A stretch of DNA of 64,000 nt from Arbacia lixula. Taxonomy: Eukaryota; Echinodermata; Echinoidea; Arbacioida; Arbaciidae. The stretch spans positions 23,643,756 to 23,707,755 of the forward strand of contig OZ022576.1 in NCBI GenBank assembly GCA_963669155.1, given 5' to 3'. Each line of letters begins with the position of its first letter. The first letter of the stretch is position 1. Positions 38,604 through 51,019 of this stretch are shown piece by piece. The notes under the pieces were generated by a model. That model saw only the letters and a program-made list of their open reading frames with translations. It did not search any database and was not told the origin of the DNA. The position numbers and the translations under genes are program-made.

Positions 38604-41600
38604 TTTTGTTGTGCTTATATGTAATAAATCGGCTAACATTTTTCTTTCTCATCTTTCATTTTCCTAATTCATTTCTTTAAAACTAAATCGGTTTATTAAG
38701 CTGCCCATAAGGGAAAATCTAATGATGACATGGCACTTTCGAAACGTTTATTTGACTTTCACGCCTTACCGTGTGGTGTGGATTGGTCAGACGAAGCATG
38801 TACACACAATTTGTATTCAAGTGCAGCTGATCGAATATGTAGCTCAAGATATTCTAGCAAATCAAACGATTATAATAGTAATGATAATACTATTATCATG
38901 AGTACTAAATACAGTTATCAATCATATGTTTGACTTAACACCAAAATGATTTATAATTTATCTTATGTTCGTGTGGTATTTACATTCCGGTTAAAATAAT
39001 GCCTCCATCCTTGTCTTATTGGTTGGATTTGGCTACGCTGAGTGATGTTAGTTATCAGAATTCACGCCTTAGGCCATTAGTGTACATTTAAAACATCTGT
39101 AAATTCATTACGATGATCATACTATAATGATATATGCAATAACTATGATACACATGTACATCCAAAAGTAGAGTTCAACTTGGTAGTGAGCCTCATAATC
39201 ATATTTCTGCTCGCTCGCGTTTATTCATAATTCACCATTCATTCTGTTTCGTTGTTTTCCTCTATTTACCCTATTATATTCCTTACGTTGTCAAGACAGT
39301 TGACGAGTATTATGTTTATATCATTTGTATCGTTGCTTGCCAGCCGATGAAGGCCAAAGGCCTGAAGCCTCATTAACTTAATGTGCCACGTGTGGATTAT
39401 TTCACTATCTATGCACACGACACCCATTGAGCAGGATTTTGTCTGGGCACAAGGGGTTTAAAGTGGATTAACTATTAATAATATTCTACGCACCCACCGA
39501 CGAAAATGCGCCCAATCTGTTACGGCTTCGCGCGTTCTCTTGCGACTTATACATGGATATAACTTTACAATACATATCTAAATACAAACACATACAACAC
39601 TCATGTTCAATGCACAAATCAGCTCGCCCCACAACGCACATAATGCACTTATTACACAAACACAATATCATCAACACCAAGCACTCATACACATCATCAT
39701 CAGGCATTGTTCAACCATTATTGTATGAAACCCTCCTCAATCAGTTTCCATTTGCTTCTATTTGCTGCTATTCTGTTCCATGTTGTTGTATTTGTGTATG
39801 ATGATATTTCGTCTCTCTACCTTCTCTTTTGTCGACCCCTTCTTCGCTTGCCTGTTCTTGGATGCTATTCTGTGAGTTTCTTGGTCCATCTGTTTTCCTG
39901 TGTTCTATATAAGTGTCCAGCTCATCTCCAGTTTATCTCTTTAATTTTCACTATAATATTTTTCTTACACCCATACCGACATAACATAATACACAGTCAC
40001 GCGCATATACGAAACACACATAACACCACTCATTTTTTTTTGTAAAGTTGTATTTATTAAATTTTTATTAATAGATACTACTTTATTTTCTTAAATGTTG
40101 ACCTGTTTTGTTCTAATACAAAAATCAACAACAAATGATTTGATTATATTTCACATAATCATAAAATGTAGTATATATCAAAGTAATCAGTTAGTTTGAG
40201 ACCCATTCATTTGGAATTTGAATTCCCTCATTTGTAATCAATTTTTTACTTAATGGTGATATTTTGGACAAAATTCTGCCAATCATATACATATATTTTG
40301 ACATTTAAAACTACACCCTCTCCAGTTCTATTACATCTACTTATGTGCCGTATACTCCACACGGCTATTGATTAATTCATTGCTTACTGATATAAATGAG
40401 AATCAGGGCGACCAGGTCCTTCCAAGATGCTCTGTTTGATAAAGTATTAATAAATAAAGTATTAATCAATTAATGATAATGATAAATAACATTAATATAA
40501 AGAGTAAATATGTACAATATACATGAAAACTTTGTGCATGAAATAGTATAAATGTATTACTTAAATCTCATAGTATTGCCTCTTCCTACCAGACATGAAA
40601 GAACACTTTAATCTTATTCAAGGGATGGTGGCGTTTCCAACATTAACAACAGAAGCGATGTCGACATGGGAAGGTCAAAGTCGCCTCCATGCTGCCATTG
40701 GACCATGTAGTGCCCCCCCCCCCCCCCCCCACTAGCAGTCAGTTTGGAGTGCCTCTTGCGGTGACCGTGTCTCATTCTGATCTTGAAAAGAAGAAGTGAT
40801 CGATGATAAGTTAAGATTACGTTGTGTGTATTAAAGAAATTGCGATTCCGTGTTACCAACTTCATCGGCATTTATTTGCGCTTCACGTCGAAATTGTGAT
40901 TGATCCAATGATAGTTAAACGGTTTATAACGTTAAGGCAAACATGAGCAATAAAGGGTGTATGCACTGTGTCACGCATGTCGGCGTTTAATGAGTTAACT
41001 CTTCGATGTGTGCGCATTACTGTAGAAAAGAAGGCGAACGAAGCGCAGCGAGACTTACATACAATACCTCATCGACAAGGTAATGATTATCAGGAAGCAT
41101 CACCACGTTATCCATAATCATTATACTTTTAGTTACGCTCCCTCATTTTGCTTATGCTTAATCATGATCTCATTTTCTCGTTTCGGCACAGACATATCAT
41201 TTATCTACACGTTAACGAAGACGCGTGTTTCAATGCCTACATCGGCATTACTCTGAAGGTATCAGTGGCATGATAATGGGATGTTAACGGTTCAGCAAGT
41301 GATGTACAGATGTATCCATAGTAACAGTCACGACATAGCCATCCTAAGCCAACCTGCGAAGCATTGGTTAAAAAGCACACAGACACACCCACTCCGCCCA
41401 ACACCAATAACAACTTCACTATAATGACGACATTATTTACCGTGAGCTCGTTTTGCTAGAACTATTTTCCTTCAGTATGTCGTCAGAATTAATTCCGTAA
41501 TCATGCACTTATATCTCTCTTCCCTTGTGCACTTCAATCTTTTCAATGGTCTCACTATCTTGCTTTCACATCTCCTAAGATTGGATATATATACTGAATA

Positions 41601-41810
41601 TGTAATATGTGCTAAATACAGTAAGTCTATAGATATATATTTATAGGAATATAAGAATCAAACAATGCATGTATTATTATTATTATTATGTATAATAATT
41701 ATTAAGTTAGTACCCATGTTTGTGTATTGCACTGTTTCGCTATATAGTACGCTCTGCGTATGTCAGTTTTGGGCATAAAGAGGTAAGTGTCGATGATCAT
41801 AATAATGGCT
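38604..41810. other. Gene-poor intergenic region
   Basis: No exon recognised. Contains a C run (40710-40730), a hammerhead-like box near 39341 and the unmapped 3'UTR of the aminotransferase gene next to 41810. Confidence 0.5.
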
Positions 41811-44422
41811 TCATAGAATAACGCACGCTTGTTGAGCGTCTGCAGAAGTGGCAGGGTCCTTGTCGCGTACTTTGGCGCTCCGCAATCGCTGTCGCAGCGT
41901 CTTTGGGTATTTCTTGGGTACGAACGGTGCCCTGGTCATCAGTCGCCTCGGGTCCGGCGCCGTTGTCGGTCTGGACTCGCTGCCCGCGCCGCACCCGTCG
42001 ATGTCGGTCAGGGGCCGTGGCTCGAACAGGGGCTCGACATCGGGGCATTGGATGTGGTAGGCGGCCTCGGATGGTCGCATGAACCAGATGAGATCAGGGT
42101 CGCCTACGCTCTCCCCCACCGTGTCATACAATGCTTCTGCCGAGAACTAGGAGATGGAATTGATTTAAAAACACGTCAATGTCCACGGAGTGTTGATCCT
42201 GCAGTGATCATTCGTGTTTGGCAAAGGACACGTTACCATGGAAATAGCACATCAAGATGTCTAATGACAACCGCGCATGATGCACTTCTCTATACTTATA
42301 ATTACTTCGTACGTTAAAGGCCATCGCAGACGTCACGATTTTGCTATGATTCTGCAATCGTAAGGGCCTAAGACTAAAAAAAAATCCCATGACCGGGTTC
42401 TACGAACTAGCCAGTCGCAGAGTTTAAGAACTGATTGGGTCGCGTCGTCTGGTTGTCTCAACCATGGTAACAGCTTAACGGTTAAGCAAATAAAATCTCC
42501 TAACATAGTTTTGTATAAGACGTGATTTCTTTAGATAAGAGTAGTAAATGTGCTCTCAGTGTGGAATGAGAGATCTGTGTTTGGATCTCTGACTGTAAAA
42601 TCGTGATAAATTAAAAAAGAGAAGGGTCTTTGCGTTTTTAAAGATTAGTACCCACTTATTGCACATACTTAAAACTTGTCAACGAAATTATAGGCCTATG
42701 AAATAAGTAAGCAATTCACCTCTTTCTTGTTGCCCACTTCCTGGTATATTCTGTCTGCCTCTGCCAACGCGTTCTGGGGACATGAAGGAAACTTCGGATA
42801 AAGTCAAATCACGTAAAAGGATAAGATAGATTAGATAATTATTGATTGCCATGCACAATGGCATAACCATTGTTTGTGCATTTTCATTCAGTTTACAGTA
42901 ATACAAACATACCATTGTAAAAAGAGAAATGACAAGAAACATGAGCAAAACATATTCCAGGAGAGTGCACGACATACAAACACTTAACATTTACAAAATC
43001 ATGAATAGCATGTACATAACATTAGCATAACATAATTATCACTAACATAAACTTTTACAATACTGTAATCTTACAGCTTATGATGACCAGGGAGGTCTTA
43101 GGAAGGAGAAGAAGCTCGAGCATAATACATTCAAACATCAGTATGGGTTCTAAAGCGTGTTCATGAATGTCAAAAGCATTCCATAATCATGACAATGCTT
43201 TAAAGTTCCATGTGCCAGGCAGATATTTAGCATTCTTGAAAAGAAATTTCTTCAATTGCCCATTTGTCTCTAGAAGCTTTGTTTTGACAATTATTTTTGC
43301 AAACTATAATGAAGTTAAGGGCAGATTATGACAGATTCTTTACTCTGCTCTTGTTTCGAAAAGTAATGAGGAATCACAAAAAAAAAATCGGACATATAAG
43401 ATATTTGTGTTGCTTACAAAATTGACCAATTTCTTCACTTTCCCATAACCTTGTGCATTTTGTGGGATTTAACTATTCTCAAAATAAATTCGGGCTCGCC
43501 TTCCTACCTTGAAGACCTCGGTTTGACTGGCCTTCCTCGAAGTGGTGAACGGAGAAGGGGGTGCGCTAAATATTCCTTGACTAAAGATGGCGCTGTGAAG
43601 ACTATCGCTTTTTGACATGTCCGTGCTCGGGCTCTTTGACCCGATATACGACCAGTTGGCCGTAACAGGGTCACATTTGTACTATATGGGAGAGAAGATT
43701 GAGATGCATTTATCGTGGGATTCGTATCTTAATGTCCACAATTGTTTTCTTTGATGAAAGAAAGAAGGTGAATTAGCGAATTTTTGTACTTGACTTAAAA
43801 ATCATCTATAAATACCTTTTTTAATACTTTGATTTATTTCACAAATTCTGTTTACGTTTAGAAGCATGTAACGGTTCACGTCCTAAACGTGTCTGAAGGA
43901 AATTATTTTAATGAGGAAAAAGCTAGCAAAACTATATTCTAGCAATCATTGCTAACTAAATCGTCTGTTCCAATCTCACGAGACATCACAGACATCACAC
44001 AAACAGACATCACACGACACGACTGTGATGGCTTATAGGATGTGTATGTTTTGACGAGTCGCCAAAGCGAATTATAAAGCACATTACGCTTGAAAGGAGT
44101 CGGATCATATCCGAAACCGTATATAATGTCATGTAATGTGGATTGCATTTGTCCTTAGTACCTGTGAAAGCATCTTCCATCCGTGTCGACCAACAGCATC
44201 GACGGCCTCAAGCACGTAGTCGACTACGTCATCAGAGAAGAAGTATGGAAGGTTGAGACGAAGGAAGCCGGGTCTAATCAAGACAAAGGAAGAACAATTA
44301 CGCAGATTTATGAAGAACGACGGAAACTAACTTCAGAAGCAGGCGGTTTAATGGTGCGGTAATAGAAAGAGAACGAAGAGGACGAAAAAAGGAATATATG
44401 GTGTGCGAGAGGGAGGGAGAGA

Positions 44423-44464
<42 letters not shown>

Positions 44465-47400
44465 TCAAGACAAGCGGGGGAGGAAGATGGGGGTGGAGGA
44501 TGGGGTAGTAATATTATACACAGAAGAGAAAACATGAATTGTTGAATGTATGACTACTTACTTCATGATCTCAAGTGGGGCAGGCGTCCTCTTCAGCTTC
44601 TGAAGAAGTTTTGTTGATTTCTTTCCCTTATTCTTCCTGCGAGTAAGAAAAGAGGAATATATTCATATACCATAAACATTAATACAGTTGGTATGAGGTG
44701 AAAATGTAAATTTCAGTTAACGTGATGTTCTTAAAACTATGATTAGAGGTGGAAGAATAATACAAATGAAGTTTTACTGACTCTTGATGAATTTATAATA
44801 AAATCAACGTGTTTAAGAACATTTCATACGGTACTGCAAAAATAAGTGTTAAAGACGTTTTTCCATGTTTAGAAAGTCATGATGGATATAAACTTACCTG
44901 TCGTCTTTCAAGAAAAATATGAACTGAGCAGCCAGATGTTCGTCTATCCCGAGAAGATCCTGAAGTAACAATTATTAATGACTGATGACAATAATAGATA
45001 ACGTATTGGCGTATTGTACAGTCGTGATACAGAGGAATACTCTCTTATGTGAACTGGAAATATTGAACATCAACATCTTTGAGAGCACAATTATGAATTA
45101 CAATGATAACCGTAATAACAAACATACATGTAGTTTTAAAAAAGATGACAATTATTTAGAAAAAAAGAGAGGAAAATGGAAGAAAATATATATGTATCCC
45201 GTCCTTTACCTGTTAAGCATTAATGAGAACAATGTTATACGATGTAATGATTACAAATAATGCGCAACAGTCTATGGTCATTGTGTATTGAAATGTGAAA
45301 CATTTTGATGACAGGTACATGACAGTGGGGGGGGGGGGGGGGCTCACCTGTGCGTAGGGCCCCGCGCATGCGCACCCTCCTCTGGCCTGGATGCCGTAGA
45401 GGTCGTTGAGGATGACAGCGATGAAGTTGTGATGGAGCATCTTGCCCGTCTTCGGGTGCACTACCATGAAGGAGAAGATGGGCAGGCGGTTGGCCCGCGA
45501 GCTGCCCAGGAAGATCAGGTTCCCGTTCTGCTTCCATCTCCTGAATGCTAGCCTAGTCGACACAAAGAGTGAATGCTCGCTATGTATTTATTCATTCAGG
45601 TAAATACTAATCAATAGCACAGGCTTAAGGCCCTCTTACACTTTCACGGATCACATCACGGATCATCGCTCCGGGATCATCCGTGTTATCTCCGGCATTT
45701 CTATGTATATACCGGGGGGGGGGGGGATCCGGCGTGATCCTTGGCATACCGGCATATCCTGGGGAAAAAATTAAGCTTGCTTATTTTTTTTATCCCGGAG
45801 TTCAAAGATGAAAAACAATCCGTCCTCTTCCCTGTAGGCACCGTGTACCTCCGTGTAGCCGCCGAATACATCCGGGACAGTCCGTGTAGACACCGGGAGG
45901 TCCGTATTAACACCGGTTTCATCCAGGTTTGAAATTCTATATATTGTGCCTATCAGAAACTCCTTTGTAGGCTTCCGCAGTGACGGGGCAGACCATTACT
46001 TGTGCTGAAAATTCATCTATCATAGCTTGACAAACTTCAGTGATAAAAATTGAGATGGTACTGTGAGATGCCCTGAAGCCAAATTGTAGAGATTTGTAGC
46101 TACTGCCTGTTGCCAAGTAACGAAGGGTTATAGTTTAATTTTAACTCTGGCTTAAGGGCCTTCCTGAAAAATGTGTCCGTCTTCTCAATCTTTGAGCCAA
46201 CTCTAGTAAGGATTTCATGGAATGTGTGAGGGTTCATCCTCATAATTTTCTTGAAATTACCCACGTCTTCTCCCATCAATTCAGCCATCAACGTCATCTG
46301 AGAAGCCACGGTTTCACCCACTCACTCCGTTTCCTTGCAGTTTTCTGTTTTTTGTTTATGTCATGCTGTTGCTGCAAAACAAGAGCTTCTGCTACAAGGA
46401 GTTTTACCTTTATGGTGTCCACAAACAGGAGCAAATGCTGTAGATTTTCAGGCGTGCTTGCCATACTTGACTCTGAAGACATGTTGTCGCCCGAGAAGGT
46501 AAATGATCAAATAAGCGCCTACAAGCGCAAGTCACCCGACAACATTCCGGAGAGATCCCAATAGACAACGTACACCTCCGTGTAAGTACCGTAATATGCT
46601 TTTCACACTGGCAAAAATTTCCTTAGCCCCGTACTATAGGTGGGGCTAAGGGGGGGGGGGGGGGGCCTTAGCCCCACCTATAGTACGGGGCTAAGCTTAG
46701 ACCACTTTCTGTTCACATTGGTTTTTACCAAAGTAGGCTAGCCCCACCAATAATCCGGGATTATTTGGCCCTGCAAAAAAGCAGGGCTAACACCGCAATT
46801 GCAGGGCCAAGCCAAATAGTCCGGGGCTAAGAGCGCCAGTGTGAAAAGAAACGAAAAATAGTACGGGGCTAAGGAAATGCGATGTCAGCTCTCAAGGCCG
46901 AAACGCCGAGACCAATCAGATAAGGCCCGACGGGCGAGTGACCTTGATGCGGAGTGGTAAAGAGCCGATGTGCAAGACGTACATTCATAAATATTCATAA
47001 GCTGTCGAGAAAGTCCGGGGCTAACGATTTCGAGTGAGAACAGTGTGAAAAGCTAGTCGGGTTTAAGAAATAGTACGGGGCTAAGAAATGCCAGTGTGAA
47101 AAGCTTCAAAAAATAGTACGGGGCTAGGGATAGTACGGGGCTAAGGATAGTACGGGGCTAATTTTTGCCAGTGTGAAAAGCATAAAAGTACCCAGTAGCC
47201 TTCGTGCTCTTCCTTGAAATCCGTTATTAGCTCCGAATGCGTTTCCGGCGTGGTCCGCGTTGCTACCTTGTCTGTCCGTGAAGACACGGTCCTTGCCCCA
47301 GTTCAGAACACCCAGTTCGGAACGTATCCACACCGGCATCGAGTAGAAATCGTGGTGTCGCACGCCGGAACATCCCGGACTAAGATCCGGGATGATCCGT

Positions 47401-50400
47401 GATGCGATCCGTGAAAGTGTAAAAGGGCCTTAAGGGATCTGTTTACAATAATGACTTTATATAGATCATGGCCAACAAGGTAACACAATCATAAACGATC
47501 GAACGACAATTAATGTACGATAATGGAAATCCTCATGTCGATGATCAAGGCAATAAATGGATTTCAACACAGTGCAACACAAATAAATAAAGTTTTGTGA
47601 AATAGAAGCAACATGGAAGGAACGAAGCGTTGAAATAGCCTATCAATTTACAGAAAAGTATTCAATTAACAAGAAACGTATACAACCCAGAACACAACAC
47701 TACAGAGCAACGGTGAAAAGAAAAAGAAACAAAAGACAGGAGAAAGTAAATACCTAACATATGAATAATTGATACTGCATATTTGTGGAAACGTACCTTA
47801 ATATTTTTACACTTTGTTACCAACATTTTGATAGAACAAGATCTACAGTATACGGTGGCAATATAGACTTCCATAATTCAGGTCCCCAAAATAACATCAT
47901 GCCCTGAAATTAGATGGCATCATGATAGAATAACACTTATGATTTATTGATGACTTATACGGGACTAGTGAGTGCTTACGACGCGAGTTCGTGCTCCCTC
48001 TCGGCAATGAGGTCGGTGCCGATGGCGTGTTTGACCTTGAAGGTGAGGCCAGCCCGGATGGACTCCACGATGGCCGGGGTGCCGCCCTCTTCCCTCTCTT
48101 CCACGTCAGGCAGGTAGTGGTGGGTCTCTCTCGTGACCTGCGGGTCAAAGGTCACACAGTTTGTACAATGTCAATGAACTGTAAAACTTTTGTGTGGCAG
48201 GCCTACTGCTGGTCTGTGTACATTATGTGTATCACTAATTGTGCGAAAAAACACCGTTGTCAAATAAAAGAGTTCAGTACGACCTCACTCTCGGTTGTGG
48301 TTGTTTCCTTATATATTTATATTTATATTCCTTGAACTACAGAGAAACATGATCGAGTGACCATCCGTCATTATAAAGATCGCATTCATTGTTCTTCTTC
48401 ATCAATGTTTCTCTTTGAAGCTTGTATTAAATTGAATTGTATTTAAAGACCAGGGGCCATATTCACGAAACCTTACTAAGCCTAGTTAGTTACTAAAGTG
48501 TATCGAAATGCATGCATTGTAGTAACAAACTAGGCTAGTAAGCCTTCATGAATATGGCCCCAGACGTTTGTGAGTTAACGTAACCCCGTCCCTTTGCTTT
48601 GCAGAGAATCACACCTTCTTATCCGTCTGCTTAAATCCTTAGTATTATTATACCTATTGACGAATTTTCATTTATTTCGTTTCGAGCGTTGTTGTATCTT
48701 CTTTTTGTGTAAGTAGAAGTTATAAAGAAATTTTAAAGTAGAACTTATATCGATATCATTCGGTCGATGTAACATGGACCTTTTCTCTATATAACTCTGT
48801 TGAATATAACCCAACAATTTAAAGCAAATGATATTGATTTCTGCTTACATATAGAACGGTTCCTCCTCCAACGGAATGTGGAACCGTGTTCAGGAACAAC
48901 TTCCTTTTGGCAATCAAGATGCCTGGATGGGAGGAGAGCAATTTCGAATTTTAATTACAAATAAATGAATCGTACTACAAAATATGATTATAAAGCAATG
49001 AATTATATTTCAAATTGTAATCACAAATTATTGGATTGAAATGTAAATAATGATTACAAAATAAATATATTCTGGGGGAGAAATAAAAAAAAAAGGTACA
49101 TACGAACTATTTGGGCTCACCGTGAGGAGAACTTGCGGAGCGCAGAAGAAAAAAAATGCAAGGAGCGCACATATTATTAGAGGAAAATGGTGTCCATCTA
49201 TGTCTGAAACTGATGATGCTAGAAGAGACTATAAACATGACGATTGATAGATGCAACTAATCTTGAATACGTAGAAATCATCACTGTCAGATGTGCGGAA
49301 AGTAATAGTTTGACAGAAAAAACGGACAAAAATGGGGGCGTGGGAAATGGGAGTGGGGGGGGGGGGGGGGGGGGGGCTAGGGCGCGGTGCGCTAGGAATG
49401 TTCAACTTACCCGGAGTGCCAACACCACCGACGAATTTGTGTGGAGACAGGTACACAGCGTCTTTGCGGCAGTCGCCTTCAACCCTATAAATAAAAAATG
49501 CTCAATTATCACTCAAAATAATCAATTTGGATGATACGAACACTCGATTCATTATCGCGATTGGAATTTTAGAAGGTTTACTTATAGCATTTGCAGTTTC
49601 ATTTTATGTTACTACTTCCCGCAATCGGTGTTCAGCTTAACGAAATCAATACCTTGTTTGTGATATTCAAACATATTGGAGGGTCACTTCTATGAGTGAC
49701 TTTAAAAAATGAAAAATTGGCTAGCTTCCAGTAATTCATGTATCACTGTGTATGTCCGATCTTGTAAATCGATTAAAAAAAGTTAGAAAGAGAGATTGGA
49801 TCTTCAAAATTAGGATTCGAACTTGCTGCTTCCTAGGCAGTAACTTTATAACCACTGGACCTTCCCAGGTCCACGGAAATTTCACAATGTACTGTAAATA
49901 TCTGAGGTTCCCTTAGATCTGATTCATTGGCATTCATTAACGGTGAGCCATAAGGAAAATGGGATAGTTTCACTTACTGAACACAGTATCTAAACTATAA
50001 ATGCATCACAGGTTGAGGCATTTAAAAGCTAAAAGGGCGCATGAAGACAAATAAACGTTTTTGCAACTTACTCTGATCGGCAGGGGTTCATGTCTATGTG
50101 AAGATACGGACCTATATGATGCAAACAAAACATACACAACATCAAATTCAAAGATATAAATATTTCTTTGTAGAAAATTCCTTCGGGGAAGAAACATCAT
50201 TTATTCAGCCTAGCTATAGGAACATATTACCCGGAGGAGCAGCGGACAGACACACTGGTCGGGGCAAAACAGTACGTGAATGTGCACTATGGTTGCTACG
50301 AAACGGGATATTTCAAACGTTGTTCACTTTTTTTTTTTAAAAAATCATAAAGCTATGATTTTCACTCTCGTGACGGTATACTGCTGACCCATGTCAAAAT

Positions 50401-50988
50401 ACAGGACTTTTACAAAAGGGCTACACAATACCTTTCAACTCTAACAAAATCATGACAAAAAATGCAGAAAGAGGCCTGCTCAATACATGTGCTCTAGGCC
50501 GACGAATCACCTAGGCAACGAGCAAAACCAAAACCAATTAAGATTTTCATACCGAAAGTTTCTTAACTAATGTAGTCATTCACAATTGGAGCCAAAGGCA
50601 TGTAGTGGTTTCTAAGTAACCGCGACGAATTGAGATCAGTTTAATACTTCATGATTTGTTATTATATCTCGGAATTCTGGAGTTCATTACTATGGAAATT
50701 TGCCCTTGGTTTAAATCAGCCGGGTACATAATGTTGCGTTCATTGTAGGTTTCCAATCATTCTAATTACTTTTGACCATTGTGCTGGCAGGCAAGTCGAT
50801 ATTTGCGTATTCTCAGTAATCAGTCAATATTTGACCTTGTGGTTGATCACCTTCGAGAAAACATCAACAATCAACCAATCAGCAAAAACACCTACTTGAA
50901 GAAAAATGTATTTGTGTTGTCGTCTTTTTTTTTTAATGAGTCGGTTCAATCCGACTCGTGGGCATAGAGAAGATATAGGAGGAAGAGA

Positions 50989-51019
<31 letters not shown>

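Larger units (their letters stand above)
45628..47430 (-). mobile_element. Decayed PIF/Harbinger DNA transposon in aminotransferase intron 11
   Basis: Inverted termini: left GGCCCTCTTACACTTTCACG (from 45629), right GATCCGTGAAAGTGTAAAAG running to 47430. TTAA sits at both edges, compatible with the 3-bp TTA/TAA target duplication of this superfamily. GC-rich subterminal repeats of the type CCGTGTA...CCGGGA occur inside both ends. A Harbinger-type transposase remnant is on the minus strand. Another MITE (46595-47184) is inserted in it. The element lies wholly in the intron between exons 47980-48137 and 45348-45552. Confidence 0.85.

Noticed and set aside
41829-42317. 162-codon plus-strand frame
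   Set aside because: It is antisense to the last aminotransferase exon, which has a joined frame and a CaaX end. No motif on the plus strand.
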